A stretch of DNA of 64,000 bases from positions 186,001 to 250,000 of the forward strand of contig NZ_JBNIEU010000003.1 of assembly GCF_049985285.1 (NCBI RefSeq), in the 5' to 3' direction. How positions within the stretch are numbered: the first letter of the stretch is position 1; every line of letters starts with the position of its first letter. The notes below the pieces were generated by a model that saw only the letters and a list, made by a program, of their open reading frames with translations, did no database searches and was not told where the DNA came from. The position numbers were made by a program, and so were the translations under genes. Of the stretch, positions 17,295-26,815 are shown piece by piece. Source of the DNA: Aestuariirhabdus sp049985285. GTDB lineage: Bacteria > Pseudomonadota > Gammaproteobacteria > Pseudomonadales > Aestuariirhabdaceae.

Positions 17295-17430
17295 AATAAT
17301 AAACCTCGTGGATGACCGGTTAGCGGGTACCCTTTATACGGGGCGGGCGCAAAGATCCGGGTGCAAGTAGTGGTGCTGGCGGTGTACTCTAAAGCAGCAT
17401 TTGGCGATTCGAAAGTGAAATTTTCCCAGC

Positions 17431-18348
17431 ATGACAACCGCATCACAGCTATCCGACGGCACCCGTACCTGGATTGATCTCTATCTCGATAGCGCCTGGA
17501 TGGAGCGAGGCCTCAGCGAGAACTCCCTCTCCTCCTATCGGCGGGATCTGCACGGGTTTGCACTTTGGTGCGCCCGTCAGGGAGAGAGTGATCTGCTCAA
17601 GGTTCAACGTGGGCAGCTGTTGGAATACCTCGGCTACCGTCTCTCGCAAGGGTACAAGGCGCGCTCGACCGCGCGCTTGCTCTCCTGTCTGCGTGGCTTT
17701 TATCAGTACCTGTTGCGGGAAAAGCACCTGAGCCTCGATCCAACCCTCAATATTGAGTTGCCGAAGCTGGGACGACCGTTGCCAAAAACCCTGACCGAAG
17801 AGGATGTAGACGCGTTGCTGGAAGCGCCCGATACGTCCACCGTGCTGGGGCTGAGGGATCGCGCGATGCTGGAGCTGATCTATGCCTGCGGTTTGCGGGT
17901 TTCCGAGCTGGTGGGGTTGGAGCTGTCGATGCTCAACCTGCGTGCCGGGGTCGTGCGCATTCTGGGCAAGGGGGGAAAGGAGCGCCTGATACCGATGGGG
18001 GAGGAGGCGTTGGAGTGGCTCAGCACCTATCTCAAGGAGGGGCGCCCACAATTGATTGGCGATGGTCAGGGACCCGTATTGTTCCCGAGCTTGCGGGGCA
18101 GTTTTATGACCCGCCAGACCTTCTGGCATCGCCTCAAACGCTATGCGATCGACAGTGGCATCACCAAGCCCCTCTCGCCCCATACCCTGCGTCATGCCTT
18201 TGCCACTCATCTGCTCAATCACGGCGCCGACCTGCGGGTGGTGCAGTTGTTGCTTGGGCACAGCGATCTTTCGACTACCCAAATCTACACTCATGTCGCC
18301 CAGCACCGCCTGCAACAGCTCCATGCCAGCCATCACCCCAGGGGATAG
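17431..18348 (+). CDS. xerD: Tyrosine recombinase XerD
   Basis: 305 residues. It works with XerC at dif to resolve chromosome dimers. An N-terminal SAM-like core-binding domain (about 10-95) is followed by the catalytic domain. The expected residues are visible: arginine in CGLRVSELVGL, lysine in GKGGKERLIP, HTLRHAFATHLL, histidine in LLGHSDLSTT and the nucleophilic tyrosine in QIYTHV. Adjacent dsbC downstream matches the xerD-dsbC order of Pseudomonas-like genomes, favouring XerD over XerC. Confidence 0.95.
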   Translation: MTTASQLSDGTRTWIDLYLDSAWMERGLSENSLSSYRRDLHGFALWCARQGESDLLKVQRGQLLEYLGYRLSQGYKARSTARLLSCLRGFYQYLLREKHLSLDPTLNIELPKLGRPLPKTLTEEDVDALLEAPDTSTVLGLRDRAMLELIYACGLRVSELVGLELSMLNLRAGVVRILGKGGKERLIPMGEEALEWLSTYLKEGRPQLIGDGQGPVLFPSLRGSFMTRQTFWHRLKRYAIDSGITKPLSPHTLRHAFATHLLNHGADLRVVQLLLGHSDLSTTQIYTHVAQHRLQQLHASHHPRG

Positions 18349-18479
18349 CGGCGGCATCGTTTTTCTGGGTAAAAAAATCGAATCTGTTAGAATAGTTTCC
18401 CCTGATCTGCGGTCTAATGCTCTGAGGCTGTGTAAGATCGGCACCTACATCGCAGCGATTACCGACATAGAGGTCCTAA

Positions 18480-19223
18480 ATGAACAAAACAATTTCACTG
18501 CTGGGCGGGCTGTTTTTCTGTCTGTTCAGCGTCCAGGGGTTTGCCGATGCGGCGGCCGATGCCAAGGCAGAAGCGGCGATTCGCGCACAAATGCAGCAAC
18601 TGGATCACAGCATCCAGATAAGCGATGTGACCCCCACGCCTCTCGCAGGAATTTACCTGGTGACCATCGGCAAGTCGGACCTGCTGTATGTTAGCGCCGA
18701 CGGCAACTATGTGCTTCAGGGTGATCTGCTGAGTGTGGGTGGCAATCAGGTGGTGAATCTGACCGACGCCGTGCGGAGCCAGATTAACGCGGAGCTGCTG
18801 GATGGATTTGCCCGTGACAAGCAGATCGTGTTCGCGGCGGAAGGTGAGCAAAAAGCCTCAATTACTGTGTTCACCGATGTCGACTGCACCTACTGTCGCA
18901 AGCTGCACTCCGAGGTGCCCCAGCTGAATGCCATGGGAATAGAAGTGCGCTATATGGCGTTCCCCCGTGGCGGTAAAAACAGTCCGGCCTATGCCGTCAT
19001 GCAAAGCGTTTGGTGCGCCGATGACCCTCTTCAGGCAATGACCGACGCCAAGAGCGGTAAGGATGTGGCGGATAAGAGCTGCGACAATCCGGTACAGGAG
19101 GAGTATGAGCTGGGTATTCAGCTCGGCATTCGGGGTACGCCGGCGCTGTTTCTCGATGATGGCACCATGATTCCCGGCTATCGTCCTGCCGAGGCCCTGG
19201 CCCAGGACCTGGGTATTCTCTAG
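18480..19223 (+). CDS. dsbC: Thiol:disulfide interchange protein DsbC
   Basis: 247 residues with a signal peptide cleaved after about residue 22. An N-terminal dimerisation domain (about 25-85) is followed by a thioredoxin fold carrying the active site DCTYCRK and the cis-proline loop GTPALFL. DsbC is the periplasmic disulfide isomerase. The active site is CTYC instead of the more common CGYC. A second cysteine pair (WCADD... DKSCDN) corresponds to the structural disulfide of the family. Confidence 0.95.
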   Translation: MNKTISLLGGLFFCLFSVQGFADAAADAKAEAAIRAQMQQLDHSIQISDVTPTPLAGIYLVTIGKSDLLYVSADGNYVLQGDLLSVGGNQVVNLTDAVRSQINAELLDGFARDKQIVFAAEGEQKASITVFTDVDCTYCRKLHSEVPQLNAMGIEVRYMAFPRGGKNSPAYAVMQSVWCADDPLQAMTDAKSGKDVADKSCDNPVQEEYELGIQLGIRGTPALFLDDGTMIPGYRPAEALAQDLGIL

Positions 19224-19232
19224 CACGACCAG

Positions 19233-19258
19233 GAGAGCCAGCGTTCAGCCTGGCTCTC
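19233..19258. terminator. Convergent hairpin between dsbC and the GMC oxidoreductase
   Basis: Perfect 9-bp stem GAGAGCCAG / CTGGCTCTC with an 8-base loop. It sits where two convergent genes meet and overlaps the end of the minus-strand gene. There is no T-run on either side, so termination is only probable. Confidence 0.4.
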
Positions 19259-21074
19259 TGTCCCCCGCCGACACGCCAAACTCTCCCGTATCAATCCAGT
19301 GCTCGACGTTGCGTCGTGCCAGTCCCATCAGGGTGCCCTGGGGGTTGGCGGTGGGCATCGAGGGTAGCAGGCTGGCGTCACTGAGATAGAGTCCGGGGTG
19401 ACCCGTTACCCGGCCGAAGGAGTCGCACCCACAGCGACGGTGGTTTTCACCGCCAGGACAGCTGGAGGAGAAATGCAGCGCGGTTAGCTGGGGTCGACAT
19501 TGGATGAGCGGGGGCATCTGCTCCAGTTCCTCTGTATCCGATAGCTTCAGGGGGACTTCAAACCCGGGGAAGAGCGCCTGAGCGCCAGCGGCAAACAGCA
19601 GTCTACCCAGTTGGGTGAACCCGCGCTGCAGTAAACGCCAATCTTGCGGGCTAAGGGAATATCGTACGAGGGGAGCGTCACTGCCCGGGGTGTTGCGTAT
19701 CTGCCCGTCGCTTGGGCTGTGCAGCATAAGGGAGTAGATCGCCAGATTGCTCGCCTGCTCTGTGACCAGGCGAGGGCCCTCCGGGTAGGGTTCGAGCAGC
19801 TGCGCAAGTTGTTGTGGTGATGCGATGGCGCAGCCGAAACTGTAGTCGGGGCAGAACTCCTTCACCTGGTGATCACCCATTCCGCTGCTGCTATCGGTCA
19901 CCGCCTCGTTGAATAGCGCCGCCACCTTGAGGATCGGTTGCATGCGCAGTTGGTTGCCGATGTTGCGTCGCAAGCCGCTGCGCCGCAGTAGGGCGGGTGT
20001 CTGCAACGATCCGCATGCGATTACCAGCCTGGGGCTCGAAAGCGTAAACGCCTCATCCCGGGTACTCAGCCTGATACTCCAGCGCCCCTCAGCGTAGCTC
20101 ATTTTTTCTGCCCTGCAGTCGCTTAACAGGGCGCCCCCGGACGTTGTGAAACGGGGTATCAGGGTGCTGCGCATGGTGCGATAGTGTTTGCGTTGGCTGT
20201 CCTGCCACTTATCTCCCTGGGGCAGTGTCAGGCGGGATACCCGCTGCCACTCCCAGCCCAGAGACTCGGCCCCTTGCTGCAAGCGCAGTGATGCGGGGGC
20301 GACCGCGATAGGGGGGGCGCTGACGCCAAGCTCCTGCTCGTTTTTCTCTAACCAGGGGGTCAGGCCTTCGCGGCCGAGGATGAGCCCGTACTGCTGCTGC
20401 CAATGGGCCAAGAGCGAGGAGGTCGGGCGCAGGTAAAGGGCGCTGTTGATTTCGCTGCCGCCTCCCAGTGTGCGGCCCTCGGCCAATGCAATAGGGGGAG
20501 ACCCGATGCTCAGGTTGATCCCCTTATGGCGCAGGTGTGGGGACATTTCGGCGAAACTGAACAGCTCACCACGAACCGCCTCAGTCGCACCCTCTTCGAT
20601 TAGGAGTACCCGATAGCCCGCTTCGGCCAGGCGAGTGGCCGACAGGCAGCCCCCGGGGCCGCTGCCCACCACAATCGCGTCGAAAATTGTGCTTTGCGCC
20701 CCATTCACCGACAGGGATGGCCAGCGCTTGTCGGTCTCACAGCTATTGTCGGGGCTGTAATCATGCAGTAAGCACAGGCGCTTCAGGTAGCGGAGCCCCC
20801 CCCGCAGGGGCATTACACCCTGCTCCAGCTGGTGGTTGAGTAACCTTTGCAGCTGCGTATCCCCAAGACGTAGGATCGACCGCTGGTGCCTGCCCAGAAC
20901 CAGTAGGGGGAGTAGTTGCAAGCCTGTTTGAATCGACAGTCGCAGCGTCCAGGGGAGGTTGCCTATCTGTGTATCGGCAAAGGCTACCAGCGACGTTATC
21001 TCCTCCTCACTCGGTGTTACCCAGGGGGCGACCAGAGCCGGGCAGAGGGTGCGCAGAAGTGTTTTTTGCTCCAT
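19245..21074 (-). CDS. GMC family FAD-dependent oxidoreductase with N-terminal extension
   Basis: About 609 residues from ATG 21074 (a TTG at 21095 is also possible). Roughly 130 residues precede the FAD domain, which begins FDAIVVGSGPGGCLSATRLA; GGGSEINSALYLRP follows. The C-terminal part holds LHFSSSCPGG, with the likely catalytic histidine, and NPQGTLMGLARR. A cysteine/histidine-rich CPGGENHRRCGCD loop follows that histidine. This resembles cholesterol oxidase or long-chain alcohol oxidase-like GMC enzymes. It lies between dsbC and hom, which are adjacent in the Pseudomonas order I recall. Substrate unknown. Confidence 0.78.
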   Translation of the reverse strand: MEQKTLLRTLCPALVAPWVTPSEEEITSLVAFADTQIGNLPWTLRLSIQTGLQLLPLLVLGRHQRSILRLGDTQLQRLLNHQLEQGVMPLRGGLRYLKRLCLLHDYSPDNSCETDKRWPSLSVNGAQSTIFDAIVVGSGPGGCLSATRLAEAGYRVLLIEEGATEAVRGELFSFAEMSPHLRHKGINLSIGSPPIALAEGRTLGGGSEINSALYLRPTSSLLAHWQQQYGLILGREGLTPWLEKNEQELGVSAPPIAVAPASLRLQQGAESLGWEWQRVSRLTLPQGDKWQDSQRKHYRTMRSTLIPRFTTSGGALLSDCRAEKMSYAEGRWSIRLSTRDEAFTLSSPRLVIACGSLQTPALLRRSGLRRNIGNQLRMQPILKVAALFNEAVTDSSSGMGDHQVKEFCPDYSFGCAIASPQQLAQLLEPYPEGPRLVTEQASNLAIYSLMLHSPSDGQIRNTPGSDAPLVRYSLSPQDWRLLQRGFTQLGRLLFAAGAQALFPGFEVPLKLSDTEELEQMPPLIQCRPQLTALHFSSSCPGGENHRRCGCDSFGRVTGHPGLYLSDASLLPSMPTANPQGTLMGLARRNVEHWIDTGEFGVSAGDREPG

Positions 21075-21264
21075 GGAGGGTCGCGTTGCCAGCAAAAGGG
21101 TGGTGGTCAGTATATCCCGACTGGCCGGCTGGGATAAGCGTGTTGAAACCTGCGCCCAGGATTGTTTTGCCTGGACTCACGATTTCCTATCATCATCGCG
21201 CCCTATTCCCTGTTAATGGTCTCTTAATGCGGTTGTCGGGGGTCGCTGAGACGTTGAATCTCTG

Positions 21265-21270
21265 TATAAT
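21265..21270 (+). promoter_or_regulatory. -10 element upstream of hom
   Basis: Consensus TATAAT 57 bases before the hom start codon; the -35 region is weak. Confidence 0.45.
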
Positions 21271-21326
21271 ATTCGCCTCATTTATGGCCTTGGGCCAAGA
21301 CCGTTAGCTGAATCGGGGAAACTGGT

Positions 21327-22628
21327 TTGAAACCTATCAAAGTGGGTATCTGTGGATTGGGCACCGTTGGTGGTGGCACCTTCAATGTTTTAACCCGCAA
21401 CGCCGAAGAGATTCGTCGTCGCCTGGGTCGTGAAATTCGGGTGGAGATGATCGGCGCTCGCCGACCTAACCCCGACTGTGATACGGCCAGTGTCCGCACC
21501 AGTGCCGACATCTTCGATGTGGCGCGGGATCCCGATGTGGATGTGGTCGTTGAATTGATCGGTGGTTACGATACTGCCCGCGAACTGGTGTTAACCGCGA
21601 TCAAAAACGGCAAGCATGTGGTCACCGCCAACAAGGCGCTCATTGCTGAGCACGGTAATGAAATTTTCGACGCCGCGGCAGCCAAAGGTGTCAGCGTGGC
21701 CTACGAAGCGGGTGTGGCTGGGGGAATCCCGGTGATCAAGGCTGTCCGCGAAGGCTTGTCCGCGAATAAAATCAGTACCATCGCGGGTATTATCAACGGT
21801 ACCGGCAACTTTATTCTTAGCGAGATGCGCGACAAGGGACGCGATTTCGCCGATGTGCTCGCCGAGGCGCAGGCGCTCGGTTATGCCGAAGCCGACCCCA
21901 CCTTTGATGTGGAGGGGATCGATGCGGCGCACAAGCTGACGATTCTGGCTGCGATCGCCTTCGGTATTCCCCTGCAGTTTGAGAAGGCCTATACCGAGGG
22001 CATTAGCAAGGTAAGCCCTGAAGATGTCAGGTACGCCGAAGCGTTGGGGTATCGGATCAAACACCTGGGCATCGCGCGTCGTCGCGCAGAGGGCATCGAG
22101 CTTCGAGTGCATCCAACCCTGATTCCCAGTAGCCGCTTGATCGCCAATGTGGACGGGGTGATGAACGCCGTTATGGTTGACGGGGACGCTGTGGGCCCCA
22201 CCATGTATTACGGTGCGGGTGCCGGTGCCGAACCTACTGCCTCAGCGGTGGTGGCCGACATTGTCGATGTGGCTCGTAGCTTCGAACACCCTGAATGTGC
22301 CGTCACCGGGTTGGGTTTCGGCAGCAATGAGTTGCAGGACCTACCAATATTACCGGTGGATCAGATCGAAAGCGCCTACTACTTGCGCCTTGATGCCAGC
22401 GATAAGCCCGGCGTTATGACCACCATAACCGGTGTGCTTAGCCAAGCGGGTATCAACATCGAGGCAATTCTGCAAAAAGAGGTGAGGGCCGATGAGCAGC
22501 TGGCCCATATTATTATGCTGACCCATAGCGTGCAGGAGTCCCAGATGAACAGTGCGATCACCGACCTGGAAGCACTGGATGTCGTTAGCGGACAGGTCAC
22601 CCGCATCCGCATGGATCACCTGGACTAA
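21327..22628 (+). CDS. hom: Homoserine dehydrogenase
   Basis: 433 residues. It reduces aspartate semialdehyde to homoserine for threonine and methionine synthesis. The N-terminal NAD(P) fold starts VGICGLGTVGGGTFNVL, and the catalytic region includes EAGVAGGIPVIKAVREGL and GTGNFILSEM. A C-terminal ACT domain (about 350-433, SDKPGVMTTITGVLSQAGI) suggests feedback control by threonine. It is the monofunctional form, not fused to aspartokinase. TTG start; thrC follows in the same direction. Confidence 0.96.
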   Translation: MKPIKVGICGLGTVGGGTFNVLTRNAEEIRRRLGREIRVEMIGARRPNPDCDTASVRTSADIFDVARDPDVDVVVELIGGYDTARELVLTAIKNGKHVVTANKALIAEHGNEIFDAAAAKGVSVAYEAGVAGGIPVIKAVREGLSANKISTIAGIINGTGNFILSEMRDKGRDFADVLAEAQALGYAEADPTFDVEGIDAAHKLTILAAIAFGIPLQFEKAYTEGISKVSPEDVRYAEALGYRIKHLGIARRRAEGIELRVHPTLIPSSRLIANVDGVMNAVMVDGDAVGPTMYYGAGAGAEPTASAVVADIVDVARSFEHPECAVTGLGFGSNELQDLPILPVDQIESAYYLRLDASDKPGVMTTITGVLSQAGINIEAILQKEVRADEQLAHIIMLTHSVQESQMNSAITDLEALDVVSGQVTRIRMDHLD

Positions 22629-22697
22629 CCCCATACTCTCGCTGGTAGCCCGCATTTACAAGTGGGCGCCAGCCTCCATAGAACGAGCGAACATATC

Positions 22698-24098
22698 GTG
22701 AAATACATCAGCACTCGGGGTCAGTCCCCCGCCCTCAATTTTGAAGACGTATTGCTAACTGGCCTGGCACCCGATGGTGGCCTTTATGTTCCCGAATGCC
22801 TGCCTCGCTACACTCCTGAGCAGATCGCCAGTTGGGCGGGTCTCTCCTACGCTGAACTCGCCAAGAAGATCATCGCACCCTTCGTTGCAGAGAGTATTCC
22901 GGCGGATGATCTTAGCCGAATTATCGATGAGACTTACGCCGAGTTTAGCCACAGCGCCGTCGCACCCCTGAACCAGATCGCCAGCAACGAGTGGGTTATG
23001 GAGCTGTTTCATGGCCCCACCCTGGCGTTTAAGGATTTTGCCTTGCAGCTACTGGGACGCCTGCTTGACTATATTCTAGAGCGTCGCAACGAGCGCGCCG
23101 TGATTGTGGGGGCCACCTCTGGAGATACTGGCTCGGCGGCGATCGAAGGCTGTAAACGCTGCGACAACGTCGATATCTTTATTATGCATCCTCACAACCG
23201 GGTTTCCGAGGTGCAGCGCAAGCAGATGACCACCATCGCCGGTGACAACATCCATAACCTGGCCATCGAGGGCAACTTTGATGATTGTCAGGCGATGGTG
23301 AAGGAGAGTTTTGCCGACCAGTCTTTCCTTGAGGGGAAAGCGCGACTGGTTGCGGTCAACTCCATCAACTGGGCACGGATCATGGCTCAGGTGGTTTACT
23401 ACTTTGCTGCGGGTATCACCCTGGGCGCACCCCACCGTAGCGTCGCTTTTTCTGTACCGACCGGAAATTTCGGAGATATATTCGCAGGTTACATCGCTCG
23501 TAATATGGGGTTACCGATCAGCCAGTTGATCGTGGCCACCAATAGCAACGACATCCTGCACCGGTTTATCAGCAAGAATCACTACGATAAATCTACCCTG
23601 GAACACACCCTGTCGCCGAGTATGGATATCATGGTGTCGAGTAATTTCGAGCGCTTGCTGTTCGATCTGTACGGCCGCAACGGTGCCGCGATAGCCGAGC
23701 TGATGGATAACTTCAAAACGACGGGTGAGTTGTCGATTGAGGAGCATCGCTGGAACTTTGCCCGCGAACTGTTCGATAGCGCCCGGGTCGACGATGAGCA
23801 AACCTGCGAAACCATCAAGCAGGTGTTTGCCCAGAGCGAGTATCTTCTCGATCCCCATACCGCAATCGGCGTGCGGGCCGCGCGCCAGTGTCGCCGCGAT
23901 CCATCAGTGCCGATGGTGACTCTGGCCACCGCCCATCCGGTTAAATTCCCGGAGCCTGTGGTCAAGGCGGGTTTGCAAGCCCCCGAGCTGCCTTATCACC
24001 TGCGTGACCTGTATGAGCGTGAAGAACGTATGAGTGTGCTGAAGAAAGATATCGCTGCGCTGCACGAGTTTATACGTGAGCACAGCCGCGCGCTCTAA
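22698..24098 (+). CDS. thrC: Threonine synthase
   Basis: About 466 residues from GTG 22698, chosen because the protein then begins KYISTRGQSPALNFEDVLL as in the family; the longer frame adds twelve unconserved residues. It converts phosphohomoserine to threonine. PLP-binding lysine in HGPTLAFKDFALQLL, substrate and phosphate loops in GATSGDTGSAA and SVPTGNFGDI. hom-thrC is a standard biosynthetic pair; an intrinsic terminator follows. Confidence 0.96.
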   Translation: MKYISTRGQSPALNFEDVLLTGLAPDGGLYVPECLPRYTPEQIASWAGLSYAELAKKIIAPFVAESIPADDLSRIIDETYAEFSHSAVAPLNQIASNEWVMELFHGPTLAFKDFALQLLGRLLDYILERRNERAVIVGATSGDTGSAAIEGCKRCDNVDIFIMHPHNRVSEVQRKQMTTIAGDNIHNLAIEGNFDDCQAMVKESFADQSFLEGKARLVAVNSINWARIMAQVVYYFAAGITLGAPHRSVAFSVPTGNFGDIFAGYIARNMGLPISQLIVATNSNDILHRFISKNHYDKSTLEHTLSPSMDIMVSSNFERLLFDLYGRNGAAIAELMDNFKTTGELSIEEHRWNFARELFDSARVDDEQTCETIKQVFAQSEYLLDPHTAIGVRAARQCRRDPSVPMVTLATAHPVKFPEPVVKAGLQAPELPYHLRDLYEREERMSVLKKDIAALHEFIREHSRAL

Positions 24099-24123
24099 AA
24101 CCGTCCCGCGAGCAAGCAGCAAC

Positions 24124-24150
24124 AAAGCCAGCGTAAATGCTGGCTTTTTT
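24124..24150 (+). terminator. Rho-independent terminator after thrC
   Basis: 9-bp stem AAAGCCAGC / GCTGGCTTT with a six-base loop, running into a T-rich stretch. Confidence 0.85.
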
Positions 24151-24430
24151 GTGAGGCTTCATAAGGTTTGTCTTCGGAGTACGCATGTGGTGCTGTTTGG
24201 CGTTGTTGAGGCCGGGAGGCAGGCTGTTATTGAGTCTGGCCACCCTTGCTCGCCGGCATGGGTTTGGCGATCGGTTGCATCGGTTTATGAGCCGGCACCT
24301 GAACCGGCTTTTGAGCTGACCTGTATTTTTCAGTGCCGCAAATTCAGCTTCAATGGCAGCGCTTTGCAGTTGAACCCGCTACACTGCGCCTCTATTTGGA
24401 ACCACCCTTTAAGCCAACAAGAGCAGCCCC
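24151..24430. other. Intergenic region thrC-yaeQ
   Basis: About 280 bases with no convincing gene; the frames across it lack family features. A weak hairpin AGCCGG / CCGGCT at 24290-24309 followed by TTT is the only structure seen. No clear promoter elements. Confidence 0.4.
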
Positions 24431-24976
24431 ATGGCCCTCAAACCCACCATCTATAAAGTCGATCTTTCCCTCAGCGATATGGATCGGCATCGCTATCAGC
24501 AGCAACGATTAACCTTGGCACTGCATCCGTCGGAGACCGAGGAGCGTTTATTGGTGCGCTTGCTGGCCTTCGCTGATCGTTACGGGGAGGGGATCGAGTT
24601 TACCCGAGGGATCTCTCAAACGGATGAACCGGATGTTTGGCAGCACTCGCTGGATGGCGTCTTGCAGCAGTGGATCGAGGTGGGGCAGCCGGATGGAGAC
24701 CGTGTGATCAGCGCCGCTCGTAAGGCGAAGCGGGTGGTTGTCTATGCTTATGGTTCCTCCTGCCGGGTGTGGCAGCAGAAACAGGCTGCCAAGCTGGGGT
24801 CGCTGCGCAATCTGGAGTTGTGTGTGGTTCCTTACGAGCCCTTGCAGGCTCTCCTAAAGGGGTTGTCGCGAAATTGCGAGTGCTCGGTAATGATCAGTGA
24901 TGGTGAATGGATGGTGACCCTGGGGGATGCCAGTGAACAGCTGTCCCCTGAGTGGTTGCAACGCAGTGAGGGGTAG
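24431..24976 (+). CDS. yaeQ: YaeQ family protein
   Basis: 181 residues, usual family length, with the typical opening ALKPTIYKVDLSLSDMDRHRY and the HPSETEERLLVRLLAFA stretch. YaeQ has a PD-(D/E)XK nuclease-like fold; its cellular role is unclear. RfaH-like activity claimed for some homologues is not established. It precedes recJ by six bases in the same direction, so co-transcription is likely. Confidence 0.92.
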   Translation: MALKPTIYKVDLSLSDMDRHRYQQQRLTLALHPSETEERLLVRLLAFADRYGEGIEFTRGISQTDEPDVWQHSLDGVLQQWIEVGQPDGDRVISAARKAKRVVVYAYGSSCRVWQQKQAAKLGSLRNLELCVVPYEPLQALLKGLSRNCECSVMISDGEWMVTLGDASEQLSPEWLQRSEG

Positions 24977-24982
24977 GTAGCA

Positions 24983-26710
24983 ATGGCAGTAGATATTCAG
25001 CGCAGGGCGTTGCCCGGGGAGGTCGACCTTTCCGGTTTTTCACCTCTGCTGCAGCGGCTCTACGGCGCGCGCGGTGTCGATAGCGTTGATCAGTTGCAGC
25101 GAACCCTGCAACAGTTGCAGGGTTTTGAGGGGCTGAAGGGGATTGATGTCGCCGCTCAGGTGCTGGCCGACGTAGTGCAAGCTGGCGAATCCGTGCTGGT
25201 GGTGGGGGATTTCGATGCAGACGGAGCGACCAGTACTGCGCTGGCGGTGTTGGCGCTGCGCGGACTGGGGGCCCAAGCGGTGGACTATCTGGTACCCAAT
25301 CGTTTTGAGTATGGCTACGGCCTTAGTCCCGAGCTTGTGGTCGAAGCGCAGAAGCTAAATCCTAGTCTGATCCTCACCGTCGACAACGGCATCTCCAGTG
25401 TTGAGGGGGTCGCCGAAGCCAATCGGCGGGGTATTCGCGTGGTGGTGACCGACCACCATTTGGCGGGCGATCAGCTGCCGGCCGCCGCTGCTATCGTTAA
25501 CCCCAATCAGCCAGGGTGCGAGTCGATCACCAAGAACAGCGCCGGAGTCGGGGTGGTGTTTTACGTGCTCTGCGCGCTGCGTGCCGAGCTCGCCCGTCGG
25601 GGTTGGTTTGATGGACAGCGCTTGCAGCCGAATTTGGCGGAGTACCTCGATATTGTGGCGCTGGGCACCGTTGCCGATGTGGTAGCCCTGGACCACAATA
25701 ACCGTATTCTTGTGCACCAGGGGGTTCAGCGGATCCGTGCGGGTGTTTGCCGTCCCGGTATTCGTGCCCTGCTGGAGATTGCGCGGCGTGAGTTATCCAA
25801 TGTCTGTGCCAGTGATCTGGGGTTTGCGGCGGCACCGCGTTTAAACGCCGCCGGGCGCCTGGATGATATGTCCCTGGGCATCGAGTGTTTGCTGTGTGAT
25901 GATCCGCTGCAGGCCCAACAGCTGGCCCAACAGCTCGACGCCCTGAATCGGGAGCGGCGCGATATCGAAGCGGGGATGCAGGAGCAGGCGCTGCAGATTC
26001 TCTCCGCCACCGAACTCGATGCCAGCGGTGCTCTGCCCAATGCCCTGTGCCTGTTTGATCCCGAGTGGCATCAAGGCGTGATCGGCATTCTGGCCTCCCG
26101 TATCAAGGAGCGGGTGCACCGCCCGGTAGTCGCGTTTGCTGATGGTGGTGATGGATTTCTCAAAGGCTCGGCCCGCTCGATCGCGGGCTTCCATATGCGC
26201 GATGCGTTGGAGCGGGTCGCCACCCTCAATCCAGGTATGATTCCAAAATTCGGTGGCCACGCCATGGCGGCGGGACTGACTCTTCCTGCTGAACATTACG
26301 ATGGGTTTGTAGCTTCATTTCAGGCGCTGGCCAACGACTGGCTGGGCGCCGAGCAGTTGCAAGCGCGTTTGCTCAGTGACGGTGAGCTGGGTTCCGCTGA
26401 GTTCAGTCTCGAGGTGGCCACGGAGCTGCGCGATGCAGGTCCTTGGGGGCAGGGTTTTCCCGAACCCCGTTTTGATGGTGAGTTTGAGATCCTGGGTCAG
26501 AAGCTGGTGGCCGACAAGCACCTGAAATTGGTATTAGCCTTGCCCGATAGCGGTGTCTGTGTCGATGCCATTGCGTTTAACGTTGATCTTGAGTGTTGGC
26601 CCGATCCACAGGTAACGCGGGTGCAACTGCTCTTTAAATTGGATATTAACCATTTCCGGGGCCGCCAGAGCGTGCAGTTGATGGTGGAGCATCTGGCGCC
26701 CGCCGGTTAA
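24983..26710 (+). CDS. recJ: Single-stranded-DNA-specific exonuclease RecJ
   Basis: 575 residues, normal length. DHH-family phosphoesterase: VVGDFDADGATSTALAV (about 73-89) and VVTDHHLAGDQLP for metal binding, then a DHHA1 part with KGSARSIAGFHM and FGGHAMAAGLTLP, and a C-terminal OB-like domain. It degrades ssDNA 5' to 3' in RecF-pathway recombination and mismatch repair. Precedes prfB, as in related genomes. Confidence 0.97.
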   Translation: MAVDIQRRALPGEVDLSGFSPLLQRLYGARGVDSVDQLQRTLQQLQGFEGLKGIDVAAQVLADVVQAGESVLVVGDFDADGATSTALAVLALRGLGAQAVDYLVPNRFEYGYGLSPELVVEAQKLNPSLILTVDNGISSVEGVAEANRRGIRVVVTDHHLAGDQLPAAAAIVNPNQPGCESITKNSAGVGVVFYVLCALRAELARRGWFDGQRLQPNLAEYLDIVALGTVADVVALDHNNRILVHQGVQRIRAGVCRPGIRALLEIARRELSNVCASDLGFAAAPRLNAAGRLDDMSLGIECLLCDDPLQAQQLAQQLDALNRERRDIEAGMQEQALQILSATELDASGALPNALCLFDPEWHQGVIGILASRIKERVHRPVVAFADGGDGFLKGSARSIAGFHMRDALERVATLNPGMIPKFGGHAMAAGLTLPAEHYDGFVASFQALANDWLGAEQLQARLLSDGELGSAEFSLEVATELRDAGPWGQGFPEPRFDGEFEILGQKLVADKHLKLVLALPDSGVCVDAIAFNVDLECWPDPQVTRVQLLFKLDINHFRGRQSVQLMVEHLAPAG

Positions 26711-26815
26711 GTACTGCAACTACCACGCACATAGGTACAAAACACAGTGAAAGCGCCGAACTGATCGGTTAAAATGGCGCGCTTTTTGACGACAGAATTC
26801 AGCTAAGGGATATCC

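Noticed and set aside
17449..18444. 331-codon minus-strand frame opposite xerD
   Set aside because: Shadow of xerD, whose catalytic residues are all present on the plus strand.
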